From JAXHUH01 sp034211175 (GTDB lineage Bacteria; Actinomycetota; Acidimicrobiia; Acidimicrobiales; CAIXPF01): DNA of 64,000 bases. Both the position numbers and the translations under genes were made by a program. This document shows, in pieces, positions 27,100 through 35,219 of this stretch. Where the stretch lies: positions 1 through 64,000 of the forward strand of contig JAXHUH010000137.1 of assembly GCA_034211175.1 (NCBI GenBank), in the 5' to 3' direction. Within the stretch, counting starts at the first letter, position 1; the number at the start of each line of letters is the position of its first letter. A model generated the notes under the pieces. The model worked only from the letters and a program-made list of their open reading frames with translations. It made no database searches and was not told the DNA's origin.

Positions 27100-28434
27100 G
27101 TGATCAGGGATCTCGACACTGCGGAGGCCGGCAGGATCGCCGAGGAGGCGTACATCTACGCCTTCCCCATGCTCATGGGGTACCGGTTCGCGTTCGCGAC
27201 GTTCCTGATGCCGTCGCTGCCCAGCTTCAAGACACCGCTGAACGTGATCTCCGGCGAACCGGTGACGCTCGATCACCGGTTCCGTGACGTGATCACCCCG
27301 AACGCGGACACGCCGTACTCGATGGCCGGTCTCGACCTGCGGGCCGAGCCGCTCGTGCTCGACGTGCCGGCGGTGCCCGACCGCTACTACGTGATGCAGT
27401 TCGTCGACCTCTACGGGATGAACCCGCACTACGTCGGATCACGGGCGACCGGTTCCGAGGCGGGGTCGTACCTGCTGGTCGGGCCCGGCCACGTCGGTGA
27501 GCTTCCCGGCGGCTTCGACGGCGTGTTGCGCTTCGAGACCGACCTCGTGTTCATCATCGGGCGGACCCAGCTGTTCGGCCCCGACGACGTCGACGCCCTG
27601 GCGCCGATCATGGCGGCCTACCGGCTCGAGCCGCTGTCCGCCCGCCTCGGCCGTGACCCGGAGACGGCGAAGCCGTTCGACTGGCCGACCTGGGACGACA
27701 CCGCGTCCCGCGACGAGCGGTTCATCGGCTACGTGAACCGTCTGCTCGAGTGGTGCCAGCCGCCGCACCCGAGCGAGGTCGCGATGTTCGACCGGTTCGC
27801 GACCGCCGGGATCGGCGCCGGCATCCCGTTCGACGCCGACGCCCTCCCCGAGGGCCACCGCGCCGCGCTGCGTTCCGGCGTCGAGCGGGCCCGGGCCCGG
27901 ATCGCCGAGCGCGCCGGCTCGCTCGGCGAGGTGATCAACGGGTGGTCGGCGGTCGAGGCGCTGGGCAGCCGGACGTTCTTCGGCGGCGACCAGCTGCTGC
28001 GGGCGGCCGGCGCCATGGCCGGCTGGGGCGGCAACGACAAGATCGAGGCGTTCTACCCGATGGCCAGGGTCGACGGCGCCGGCGAACCGCTGTCGGGCGA
28101 CCGCCGCTACCGCCTCCGCTTGGCGACCCCGCCGCCGGCGCGGGCGTTCTGGTCGGTCACGATGTACGACACGTCCTACGACGGCGTCGCCGGCTACCTG
28201 GTCGACAACCCGATCGACCGGTACCTCGTCAGCTCGACGACGACGGGGCTGGTCCACGACGACGACGGCTCGCTGACCATCCACATCCAGCGCGACGAGC
28301 CCGACACGGCCGAGGGCCGGGCCAACTGGCTCCCCGCGCCCGACGGCCCGATGTACCTGGTCATGCGGATCTACTGGCCCGAGCCCGCAGCGCTCGACGG
28401 CACGTGGCAGCCGCCGCCGATCGAGCGCGTCTGA
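27100..28434 (+). CDS. DUF1254/DUF1214 domain protein
   Basis: A 444-residue protein with the DUF1254 N-terminal region (AEEAYIYAFPMLMGYRF, VITPNADTPYSMAGLDLRAEPLVLDVPAVPDRYYVMQFVDLYG) followed by the DUF1214 C-terminal beta domain (FWSVTMYDTSYDGVAGYLVDNPIDRY, SLTIHIQRDEPD, NWLPAPDGPMYLVMRIYWPE). The family is widespread and biochemically poorly known; no signal peptide is obvious here. GTG 27100 is taken as start because GGAGGAGGG lies just upstream; an ATG at 27031 would add 23 unconvincing residues. No clear operon partner. Confidence 0.85.
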   Translation: MIRDLDTAEAGRIAEEAYIYAFPMLMGYRFAFATFLMPSLPSFKTPLNVISGEPVTLDHRFRDVITPNADTPYSMAGLDLRAEPLVLDVPAVPDRYYVMQFVDLYGMNPHYVGSRATGSEAGSYLLVGPGHVGELPGGFDGVLRFETDLVFIIGRTQLFGPDDVDALAPIMAAYRLEPLSARLGRDPETAKPFDWPTWDDTASRDERFIGYVNRLLEWCQPPHPSEVAMFDRFATAGIGAGIPFDADALPEGHRAALRSGVERARARIAERAGSLGEVINGWSAVEALGSRTFFGGDQLLRAAGAMAGWGGNDKIEAFYPMARVDGAGEPLSGDRRYRLRLATPPPARAFWSVTMYDTSYDGVAGYLVDNPIDRYLVSSTTTGLVHDDDGSLTIHIQRDEPDTAEGRANWLPAPDGPMYLVMRIYWPEPAALDGTWQPPPIERV

Positions 28435-28482
28435 GCGACCGCGCCACAACGACCGAGGCCGGTGGTGGCGCGCCCCGACGTC

Positions 28483-28532
28483 GGGATCAGCTGACGCGGG
28501 ACGGGATCAGCTGACCCGGGACGGGATCAACC
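28483..28532. repeat. 20-nt tandem repeat at a gene end
   Basis: GGGATCAGCTGACGCGGGAC and a one-base variant are adjacent (28483-28502, 28503-28522), followed by a 10-nt third copy that contains the stop codon of the MBL-fold gene on the minus strand. It lies between convergent genes; it may also help end transcription, since each unit holds the self-complementary CAGCTG. Confidence 0.8.
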
Positions 28533-29423
28533 GAGGATGACGGTGCCGTCGAGGTAGCCGGGCTCGAGCAGCTCGACACCGGGGTGGTCGACCTCGAGCT
28601 GCTTGCGGATCGGGGCGACGTCGGTGTCGACCGAGAAGCCGGGCAGCCAGTCGTCGTGGTGGCCGAGCACGACCCGACGGGGTTCGAGCAGGCCGACCTG
28701 GCGGCTCACGAACTCGGCCAGGGTGCCCTGGATCGGTTCGCCGTCGATGTTGCCCCGACCCGCGGCGGCGAGGATCGCCACGTCGGGGCGGAGGCGTTCG
28801 AGGATGCCGGTCCAGTGGCCGCTCGTGTCCTGGAACAGGACGGTGCCGTCGGGCGTCTCGAACAGGTAGACGAGCGCGCCGCCGTCACCCCGGTGGCTGT
28901 GCCCGGCCATCGACGCGCCCATGTGCTCGATGGCCGCGGGGTCGAGCTCGGTCGACAGGTAGCCCGTCAGCTCGGCGAAGCGCTCCCGCTGCTGGTGCCA
29001 CGTGACGCCGAGGTCACCGAGGCACACCTCGTCGGGCTGGCCCATCCCGGCGTGGGACCAGACGCACGAGTGCTGGCTCGGGTACACGTGGACCTTCACG
29101 TCGTTGCCGAGGTCGATGGTCTCGCCGCCGGCCACCCAGACGAGCTGCTCCTCGGGGACGCCGGCCTCAGCCATGAGCCGGATCGACTCGTAGTTGCCGA
29201 TGATCGTGGCGCCGGTGGCGGGCGCGATGCGCTCGGCCCCGTAGAGGTGGTCGAAGTGGGCGTGGCCAACGACGATCCAGTCGCACGCGGTCACATCCTC
29301 GGCCCGTTTGTTGGGCCCGGCGGCGTTGGCCGCCCGGTCGACGTAGGCGTCGAGCAGGATGTCGAGCCCTGCGGTGCGCATGGCGAACGTGGCGCACCCG
29401 TACCAGTCCAGCGTGGTGGTCAC
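28527..29423 (-). CDS. Metallo-beta-lactamase-fold hydrolase
   Basis: A 298-residue MBL-fold protein of the UPF0173/YtnP-distant type. The canonical zinc motif HAHFDH is at residues 54-59, followed by later His residues in PSQHSCVWSH and MAGHSHRGDG and a final VVLGHHDDW. The N-terminal LDWYGCATFAM resembles the GHSSF start of these families. GTG 29423 is the first plausible start. The substrate is unknown; lactonase, phosphodiesterase or RNase-like roles all occur in the superfamily. Its stop lies inside a 20-nt tandem repeat. On the same strand, 130 nt downstream of a four-carbon acid sugar kinase gene. Confidence 0.85.
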   Translation of the reverse strand: MTTTLDWYGCATFAMRTAGLDILLDAYVDRAANAAGPNKRAEDVTACDWIVVGHAHFDHLYGAERIAPATGATIIGNYESIRLMAEAGVPEEQLVWVAGGETIDLGNDVKVHVYPSQHSCVWSHAGMGQPDEVCLGDLGVTWHQQRERFAELTGYLSTELDPAAIEHMGASMAGHSHRGDGGALVYLFETPDGTVLFQDTSGHWTGILERLRPDVAILAAAGRGNIDGEPIQGTLAEFVSRQVGLLEPRRVVLGHHDDWLPGFSVDTDVAPIRKQLEVDHPGVELLEPGYLDGTVILG

Positions 29424-29553
29424 GCCGCGTTCCTACCACCACGGCGCCCTCGGTGCCCCCGAAACCCACGCCCCGCCCCCAACCCACCACCCAACCTCGA
29501 ACTGACGGGGAAAACGACGGCGCGCAGAGCAGAGAACCACGCCAGTTCGGGGT

Positions 29554-30951
29554 TCAGGGGGTGCTCGCGAGGGTGTCGACGACGTCGAGGAGGGCGGTGT
29601 CGGTGCCGACGTTGCCGGCGAAGACCACGTAGGGCATCCCGACCGCGGCCTCGTCGGCGACGACCGGGCGCAGCACCGAGATGATCCCCCGGCCCATCTG
29701 GCCGACGACCTCGGCGCGGCGGATGCCGAGGGCCGAGACGGCGACGTCGTGGGACGTGATCCCACCCTTGGCCACCACCCACGCCGGCGCGGCCCCGGCG
29801 ACCACCTCGCCCGTCACCTCGGTGACCGCCCGCGACACCGTGCGGGCGATGGCCAGGCTGTCGTCGGCATCGGCCCCGGTCGCCACGGTGCGGCTGGTGG
29901 TGATCACGACCTCGGTGCCGGCAAGGGCGTCCCGGCAGCGGCGGGCGAGGTCGGCGACATGGTCGTCACGAGTCGCGGCATCGAGCACCCGGGCCACGTC
30001 GAGCTCGAGGTGCTCCACCGGCCGGCCGTCGAGCAGCGCCCGCACCTGGCGGGTCGTGCCGCTGACGTGGGAACCCACCACGACCAGCCCGTGGTCGGAC
30101 CGGCCGTCGGGACGCCACAGGTCGGTGGGGCCGAGCGGCTCGATCGGGTCGGTCCCGGCGAGGGCGCGAACGAACGACGGCGCCGCCCGGGTGAGGAGCC
30201 GGGCGCCGCGGGCGGCGGCCTCGACCATGGCGAGGGCCACGACGTCGTAGTCGGCATCGTGCTCGGCGTTGACCACGACGAACCGCCCGTCACGCAGCCC
30301 GGCCAGGATGGCCGCGACCCGGTCGACGCCGCCGAGTCGGATGTCGTCGAGCGAGACCGAGGCGACGTCGTCGGCCCGGACCCGCCCGCCGCTCTTCTCC
30401 GCGAGGAACTCCCGCAGGTTCGACGACCGGAACCCGAAGGTGGCGTCCCGGGCGTACTCGGTCTCGGCCGCGGGCACGTCCCGACCGTCGAGGCGGACCC
30501 GGTGGACGTCGTCGACGGTCGTCCGCCCGGCGTCGAAGAACGCGGGCGCGAACACCACGCCGTCGTAGCCGGCACCGTGGACCCGCCGATGGGCCCGGTC
30601 GAGGGCGTCGACCTCGGCGATGACGTGGCCCCGCAGCGTCGAGTCCCCCCGGCTGACCAGGTCCGGTCGACGGCCGCGGTCGGCGGCGAGCGTGTGGAGC
30701 TGGTCGGCGACCCGCTCGTTCACCGCGACGGCGTCGGCCTCGGTGAGGCTGCGGGTGTTGGTGAGCACGAAGCACGCGCCGACGTCACGACCCAGCGCGG
30801 CCTCGTACTCGGCCGGCTCGAACACGGTGACCAGGTCGAGGCCGTGGACCGACTGCGACCCGGTCGGGTCGTCGTCGAGCGCGACGAGCCACGCCCCGCT
30901 CGCACGGCGGGCGTCGCGGACCCGGGCACGGATCGATGCGGCGTCGACCAA
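29554..30951 (-). CDS. Four-carbon acid sugar kinase family protein (DUF1537/OtnK-like)
   Basis: 465-residue kinase of the four-carbon acid sugar family. N-terminal domain: LVALDDDPTGSQSVHGLDLVT (conserved DDxTG), FVLTNTRSLTEADA, SRGDSTLRGH. C-terminal nucleotide-binding domain: LVVVGSHVSGTTRQVRALL, WVVAKGGITSHDVAV and YVVFAGNVGTDTALLDVV. These enzymes phosphorylate D-erythronate or D-threonate-type acids. It is divergent from an erythronate dehydrogenase-like gene, the known pathway neighbour, so a sugar-acid catabolic pair is likely. The start is TTG 30951 with GGAGGA 5 nt upstream, unusual but better than any ATG nearby. Confidence 0.88.
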   Translation of the reverse strand: MVDAASIRARVRDARRASGAWLVALDDDPTGSQSVHGLDLVTVFEPAEYEAALGRDVGACFVLTNTRSLTEADAVAVNERVADQLHTLAADRGRRPDLVSRGDSTLRGHVIAEVDALDRAHRRVHGAGYDGVVFAPAFFDAGRTTVDDVHRVRLDGRDVPAAETEYARDATFGFRSSNLREFLAEKSGGRVRADDVASVSLDDIRLGGVDRVAAILAGLRDGRFVVVNAEHDADYDVVALAMVEAAARGARLLTRAAPSFVRALAGTDPIEPLGPTDLWRPDGRSDHGLVVVGSHVSGTTRQVRALLDGRPVEHLELDVARVLDAATRDDHVADLARRCRDALAGTEVVITTSRTVATGADADDSLAIARTVSRAVTEVTGEVVAGAAPAWVVAKGGITSHDVAVSALGIRRAEVVGQMGRGIISVLRPVVADEAAVGMPYVVFAGNVGTDTALLDVVDTLASTP

Positions 30952-31041
30952 GGGTTCCTCCGGCGGAACTGCGGGACCGGGCGCGATGGGCGGGACCGTC
31001 AGACTCTGTCAGGTCACGCCGCGATGTGCGCCCGCTCGGGC

Positions 31042-31091
31042 GTTCTGGACCCCTCAGAATGCCACCGGTGGCATTCTGAGGGGTCCGGAAC
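31042..31091. repeat. Dispersed 50-nt palindrome, copy C
   Basis: A 50-nt inverted repeat with 24 of 25 arm positions paired, ends GTTCTGG and CCGGAAC, centre GCCACC/GGTGGC, and middle arm CCCCTCAGAAT paired with ATTCTGAGGGG. It lies between the divergent acid-sugar kinase and erythronate dehydrogenase-like genes and stops right before the GGAGGAGG ribosome-binding site of the latter, so it is not a 3'-end terminator here. Confidence 0.9.
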
Positions 31092-31108
31092 GGGAGGAGG
31101 GAGCGGCG

Positions 31109-32074
31109 ATGCACGTGGTGATCACCGGGGGTGCCGGGTTCCTCGGCGGCGAGCTCGCCCGACGGCTCCTCGACGGTGGCGCCGGCGACGACCTCGGGGT
31201 GGAGCGGCTGACCGTCGTCGACCTGGTGGCGCCGGCGGAGGACATCGCCGACGACCCCCGGGTCGAGGTGCGGACCGGCGACCTCACCGCCGTGGTCGAC
31301 GGGCTCGGCCCGGCCGACGTGGTCGTCCACCTCGCCGCGGTCGTCAGCTCGGCCGCCGAGGCCGACTTCGACCTCGGCATGGCGGTCAACGTCGACGCCA
31401 CCCGACAGCTCCTCGACCGGTGCCGGGCCTGGCCGGCGCCGCCGGTGTTCGTGCTCGCCAGCTCGGTCGCGGTGTTCGGCCGCCAGGCGCCCGACGCCCC
31501 GGCCATCACCGAGACGACGATGCCGCTGCCCGAGTCGAGCTACGGGACCGAGAAGCTGATCGCCGAGCAGCTCGTCGGTGAGTACAGCCGGCGGGGGTTC
31601 GTTCGGGGCAGGGTCCTGCGGCTGATGACCGTGGCGGTGCGGCCCGGGCGGCCGAACGCGGCGGCGTCGAGCTTCGTGTCCGGCATCGTCCGCGAGCCGC
31701 TCGCGGGCCAGCCGGCGACCTGCCCGGTCCCGCCGGACACGCCCCTGGCGATCGGCTCACCCCGCATGACGGTCGACGGGCTGGTCGCGGCGCTGGTGTG
31801 CGACGACGAGCGGTGGGCCGGGCGCCGGGCGCTCAACCTCCCGGCGGTCACGACCACCCCGGCCGAGATGGTGGCGACGATGGACCGCCTCGCCGGCGGC
31901 GAACCAAGCCGCCTGATCACGTGGGAGCCCGACCCGGCCGTCGCGGCGATCGTCGCGTCGTGGCCCGGCCGCTTCGACGACACCGCCGCACGCACCCTGG
32001 GGCTGAGCGCGGACGGCGGCATCGACGCCCTGATCGCCGAGCACCTCGACCGGCTCGGGCCCCGCGCCCACTGA
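31109..32074 (+). CDS. denD: NAD-dependent epimerase/dehydratase, D-erythronate dehydrogenase-like
   Basis: Extended short-chain dehydrogenase, 321 residues. Rossmann loop VVITGGAGFLGGELARRLL, DVVVHLAAVVSSAAE, catalytic Ser region VLASSVAVFG, and YGTEK giving the Tyr-x-x-x-Lys pair. It matches DenD-type enzymes (LVVRLMTVAVRPGRPNAAASSFVSGIVREPLAG is a family hallmark region), which oxidise D-erythronate to 2-oxo-tetronate. The divergent DUF1537 kinase gene supports a four-carbon sugar-acid pathway; the isomerase and aldolase steps are not in the window. GGAGGAGG precedes ATG 31109. The symbol is given from family resemblance and context. Confidence 0.82.
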   Translation: MHVVITGGAGFLGGELARRLLDGGAGDDLGVERLTVVDLVAPAEDIADDPRVEVRTGDLTAVVDGLGPADVVVHLAAVVSSAAEADFDLGMAVNVDATRQLLDRCRAWPAPPVFVLASSVAVFGRQAPDAPAITETTMPLPESSYGTEKLIAEQLVGEYSRRGFVRGRVLRLMTVAVRPGRPNAAASSFVSGIVREPLAGQPATCPVPPDTPLAIGSPRMTVDGLVAALVCDDERWAGRRALNLPAVTTTPAEMVATMDRLAGGEPSRLITWEPDPAVAAIVASWPGRFDDTAARTLGLSADGGIDALIAEHLDRLGPRAH

Positions 32075-32112
32075 GGCTCCTGGTCACCCGCGCCGGAGGG
32101 GCCGCCCACCGA

Positions 32113-32142
32113 CAGAAGCTTGACTTCAAGTGAACTTCAGGG
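32113..32142 (+). promoter_or_regulatory. A/T-rich promoter-like segment with repeated TTGA/TCAA dyads
   Basis: The stretch holds TTGACTTCAAGTGAACTTCA, where TTGACTTCAA and TGAACTTCA are each small inverted repeats and TTGACT resembles a -35 box. It stands out in an otherwise GC-rich region 15-45 nt before an MBL-fold gene. It resembles MerR/SoxR-type promoter dyads, but no such regulator is encoded nearby. Confidence 0.4.
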
Positions 32143-32156
32143 CGTAGACGGGGAGC

Positions 32157-32810
32157 ATGCGACAGATCTACGACGACCTCTGGGAGACCGCCGAGCTCCG
32201 CGTGCCGGGCGGACCCGCGACCCACGCCTACCTGTGGACACCACCGTCGGCTGCCAACGTCCTGTTCTACAACCTGGGCAGCGCCGACGACCTCGATGCG
32301 CTCGAACGCGCCGGTGGCGTCGATCACCAGTACCTCAGCCACCAGGACGAGATCTCGCCGATGTTGACGGTCCTCGCCGACCGGTTCGGGACGATCCTCC
32401 ACTCGTCGGCCGCCGAACAGCACCTCGTCGCTCGGCAACGTGTGCCGGACGAGGTGTTCGACACCCGTCACGTCGACGACCTCGGGATCGAGGTGATCCC
32501 GACACCGGGCCACACACCCGGGAGCACGTGCTTCATCGTCAACGGGGCGTCGGGCAGGCACCTCTTCACCGGCGACACGATCGTGCATGGCGCCGACGGC
32601 CAGTGGTTCGCCGGCTACTTCCCCGGCTTCAGCGACCTCGACGACCTCGTCGTCACCCTCGAACTGCTGGCGGGGCTCGAGCCCGACGTGGTCGTGTCGA
32701 GCGCGTTCACCGGAACCCGCGGTGTGCACCGCCCGGACCGTCCTTGGGCGGACTGCGTCGCCGAGGCGACCGAGCGACTGTCCGTCGAGCACGGCGCAGC
32801 GGCGACCTGA
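32157..32810 (+). CDS. MBL-fold protein with altered metal motif
   Basis: A 217-residue protein of the metallo-beta-lactamase fold: late motifs PTPGHTPGSTCFIV and LFTGDTIVHG are well kept, supplying a His and an Asp. The position that normally gives HxHxDH reads YLSHQDEISPM, so two or three usual zinc ligands are absent. It could bind one metal, use a different metal set or be a non-hydrolytic relative. The C-terminus (SSAFTGTRGVHRPD) also lacks the usual final His context. GGGGAG sits just before ATG 32157, and an unusual A/T-rich dyad promoter lies upstream. No operon partner. Confidence 0.75.
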   Translation: MRQIYDDLWETAELRVPGGPATHAYLWTPPSAANVLFYNLGSADDLDALERAGGVDHQYLSHQDEISPMLTVLADRFGTILHSSAAEQHLVARQRVPDEVFDTRHVDDLGIEVIPTPGHTPGSTCFIVNGASGRHLFTGDTIVHGADGQWFAGYFPGFSDLDDLVVTLELLAGLEPDVVVSSAFTGTRGVHRPDRPWADCVAEATERLSVEHGAAAT

Positions 32811-32938
32811 CCTACCGGAGCGGCGCCCGACCTCCGAGCGGGCGGCGATCGCAAGCGTCGCCGCCGTTGCCCTCGTCCTGCACCGGCGGCGGCATCGACA
32901 CCGTCATCACCGGGGCCGCACCGGGCTAGACAGTGGTG

Positions 32939-33898
32939 ATGGACACTGCCGCCGCACGAGCCTGGCCCGAGCTGCCGTCGTCGGAGTGGTTCGACACGCT
33001 CGAGACCGTCCACCTGTGGACCCAGATCATCGGCAAGACCCGGATGGTGAGCTCACCGTGGCTCAACCACTCCTGGAGCGTGACGCTCTACCCGTCGGCA
33101 CGCGGGCTGACCACGTCGCTGGTGCCCTACGGCGCCGAGGGCTTCGAGTGGGAGCTCGATCTCTGCGGCCATCGCGCCGGGCTGACCACGACGACGGGCG
33201 AGCATCGACAGATCGAGCTCCGCCCGATGAGCGTCGCCGAGTTCCACGGCGCCGTGCTCGACGCGATGGCCGACGTCGGGATGCCGGTGTCGATCCGCCC
33301 GATGCCGAACGAGATCGCCGACGCCATCCCGTTCCCCGACGACCACGTGCACAACACCTACGTGCCCGAGCACATCCACGCGCTGTGGCGTGCGCTCCTC
33401 CAGGTGAATCGGGTGTTCACCCGGTTCCGCGCCGGCTACTGGGGCAAGGCCAGCCCGGTCCACTTCTTCTGGGGCTCGTTCGACCTGGCCGTGACCCGGT
33501 TCTCCGGACGGACCGCACCCCCGCACGGCGGCGGGATGCCGAACTTCCCCGACGACGTCGCCCGCGAGGCGTACTCCCACGAGGTCACGAGCGCCGGGTT
33601 CTGGCCGGGCAACCGCGACGCACCGACGCCGATCTTCTACGCCTACGCGTACCCGACGCCCGACGGGTTCGCGGACGCCACCGTGGCGCCGGCGGAGGCG
33701 TTCTGGCTCGACGCGCTCGGCGAGTTCGCGCTCCCCTACGACGCCGTGGCCAACGCCGAGGACCCGGACCGGGTGCTCACCGAGTTCCTGGAGACGACCC
33801 ACGCCGCGGCCGCCGACCTCCTCGACTGGGACCGCGACGCCCTGGAGTGCGACGACCCGCACGGCCCGGACTGGTGGCACCAGCGCTCAGCGAGGTGA
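32939..33898 (+). CDS. DUF5996 family protein
   Basis: A 319-residue protein matching the DUF5996 pattern: WPELPSSEWFDTLETVHLWTQIIGKTRMV near the N-terminus, LNHSWSVTLYPSARGLTTSLVPY, VHNTYVPEHIHALWRALLQVNRVF, KASPVHFFWGSFDLAVTRFSGR and GFWPGNRDAPTPIFYAYAYPTPDGF. The many conserved aromatic and His residues suggest a small-molecule pocket, but the function is unknown. The frame begins GTG GTG ATG; I use the ATG at 32939, with no clear ribosome-binding site. Ends 5 nt before a perfect 28-nt palindrome separating it from the convergent sigma factor gene. Confidence 0.85.
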   Translation: MDTAAARAWPELPSSEWFDTLETVHLWTQIIGKTRMVSSPWLNHSWSVTLYPSARGLTTSLVPYGAEGFEWELDLCGHRAGLTTTTGEHRQIELRPMSVAEFHGAVLDAMADVGMPVSIRPMPNEIADAIPFPDDHVHNTYVPEHIHALWRALLQVNRVFTRFRAGYWGKASPVHFFWGSFDLAVTRFSGRTAPPHGGGMPNFPDDVAREAYSHEVTSAGFWPGNRDAPTPIFYAYAYPTPDGFADATVAPAEAFWLDALGEFALPYDAVANAEDPDRVLTEFLETTHAAAADLLDWDRDALECDDPHGPDWWHQRSAR

Positions 33899-33903
33899 CC
33901 GCC

Positions 33904-33931
33904 GTGGGCCGCCCGGCGCCGGGCGGCCCAC
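33904..33931. terminator. 28-nt perfect palindrome between convergent genes
   Basis: GTGGGCCGCCCGGC and its exact complement form a 14-bp stem with no loop spacer, filling nearly all the 34-bp gap between the convergent DUF5996 and ECF sigma factor genes. Bidirectional terminator is the simplest reading. Confidence 0.7.
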
Positions 33932-33932
33932 C

Positions 33933-34790
33933 TCACCCGGCGGTGAGCAGGGCCGGGTAGCGGTCGACGAGGTCGTCCCACAGGGCGGCGGGAGCGGCGA
34001 AGCGGTCGAAGCGGTAGAGGTCGCCGATGGCGAGGACCTGGTCGAGCGCCTTCGCCGCCGGTTCGATCCACACGCGGGTCTCGGTTCGGGGGTGGTGCGC
34101 CAACGGGAGGTGCGCGCGGTCGAGGATGCCGGCCTCCTCACTCGCCGCGATCTGGCGGCCGCAGCGACACGGGTTGGCCGGGTCGACGAGCCCGCAGCGG
34201 TTGTCGATCACGGTGCGCAGCGTGCGCCGGGCCCGCGACACCCGCTGGCGGAACGCGGCCCGCGAGCAGTCGAGCACCTCGGCGCCCTCGACGTCGGTGA
34301 GCCCGAGCACGTCGGCGAGCAGGTAGGCGGCCCGCTGGGGGCGGGGGATGCACAGCAGCATCCCGTAGGTGCAGCTGATCCGCACCTCGTCGCACAGCAG
34401 CCGGTACTCGGCCTCGTCCAGCGTGGGGTCGACGTCGCCGATGCCGGCGTCGAGGAACGCCGCGAACTGCTCGGGCCCCTGCACCGACGCCTCGACGGTG
34501 CGCTTCCTCGTCCGCAGGAGGCTGCGGGTGGCGACCGTGTACGCCCAGGTCGTGAACTTCGAGCGGCCCTCAAAGCTGCCGAGGTGGGTGACGATCCGGA
34601 TCAGGATCTCCTGGCACGCGTCCTGGGCGTCGTGGGGGTCGCCGAGGAAGCGGAGCGCGAGGCGGTACATCGGCGACTGGAGCTCGCGGACGAGCTCGGC
34701 GAGCGCGTCACGGTCGCCGTCCGCGGCCCGCCGGGCGAGGGCGTCGACCGACGAGTCGACGCCCTCGGCCCCGAACGAACCGTCGCTCAC
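33933..34790 (-). CDS. ECF-type RNA polymerase sigma factor with Cys-containing C-terminal extension
   Basis: 285 residues. Sigma region 2 is clear (SPMYRLALRFLGDPHDAQDACQEILIRIV, FEGRSKFTTWAYTVATRSLLRTRKR), and region 4 reads LLADVLGLTDVEGAEVLDCSRAAFRQRVSRARRTLR. Beyond region 4 is an extra domain of about 90 residues starting CGLVDPANPCRCGRQI, with a Cys-x-Cys and a nearby Cys that could bind metal or sense redox, then a helical tail. No anti-sigma gene is adjacent. The ATG overlaps the stop of the upstream small gene by 4 nt (ATGA), making a two-gene operon. Targets unknown. Confidence 0.88.
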   Translation of the reverse strand: MSDGSFGAEGVDSSVDALARRAADGDRDALAELVRELQSPMYRLALRFLGDPHDAQDACQEILIRIVTHLGSFEGRSKFTTWAYTVATRSLLRTRKRTVEASVQGPEQFAAFLDAGIGDVDPTLDEAEYRLLCDEVRISCTYGMLLCIPRPQRAAYLLADVLGLTDVEGAEVLDCSRAAFRQRVSRARRTLRTVIDNRCGLVDPANPCRCGRQIAASEEAGILDRAHLPLAHHPRTETRVWIEPAAKALDQVLAIGDLYRFDRFAAPAALWDDLVDRYPALLTAG

Positions 34791-35098
34791 CGCGACGGCA
34801 CCGCCGCGGCGACGACGACCGCGCCACGGCCGATGGGCGTCGCGTCCTCGAACAGCGCGTGCATCCGTCCGAGGGCGTCGAACTCCGATGCCCTGGTCAT
34901 GAGCCGCTCCTCACCGTCGGCGGCCGACCACCGGAGCACGTCGAGCCAGTCACCGTTGCCGAGGTCGACGAGGTCGGCCCCGATCAGCTCCGGGCACAGC
35001 CGCATCGCCTCGGCGATCGCGTCGGGCCGGACGGCCAGCAACTCGTCGACGACCTCGCTGCGCACCGTCGCCTTCCACACCTGCACGTACTCCGACAT
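34787..35098 (-). CDS. Small protein, probable dimeric alpha-beta-barrel (ABM-like)
   Basis: 103 residues: YVQVWKATVRSEVVDELLAVRPDAIAEAMRLCPELIGADLVDLGNGDWLDVLRWSAADGEERLM. The beta-alpha-beta pattern and length fit the ferredoxin-like antibiotic biosynthesis monooxygenase/NIPSNAP group, though the match is by pattern only. It overlaps the ECF sigma factor gene (ATGA) and GGGGAGACCCGC precedes ATG 35098, so it is the first gene of that operon. It may sense or process a small molecule linked to the sigma factor; that is inference. Confidence 0.65.
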   Translation of the reverse strand: MSEYVQVWKATVRSEVVDELLAVRPDAIAEAMRLCPELIGADLVDLGNGDWLDVLRWSAADGEERLMTRASEFDALGRMHALFEDATPIGRGAVVVAAAVPSR

Positions 35099-35219
35099 CG
35101 CGGGTCTCCCCTTCTCGTTGCGGGCACGGATCTCGTGTCCCGGAAGAGTGAGAGACCTCGACGGTGCTCAGTGTGACAGGCCGGGCGTGACGAGCCGGCC
35201 GGATCGGAGCAGGCGCCGC

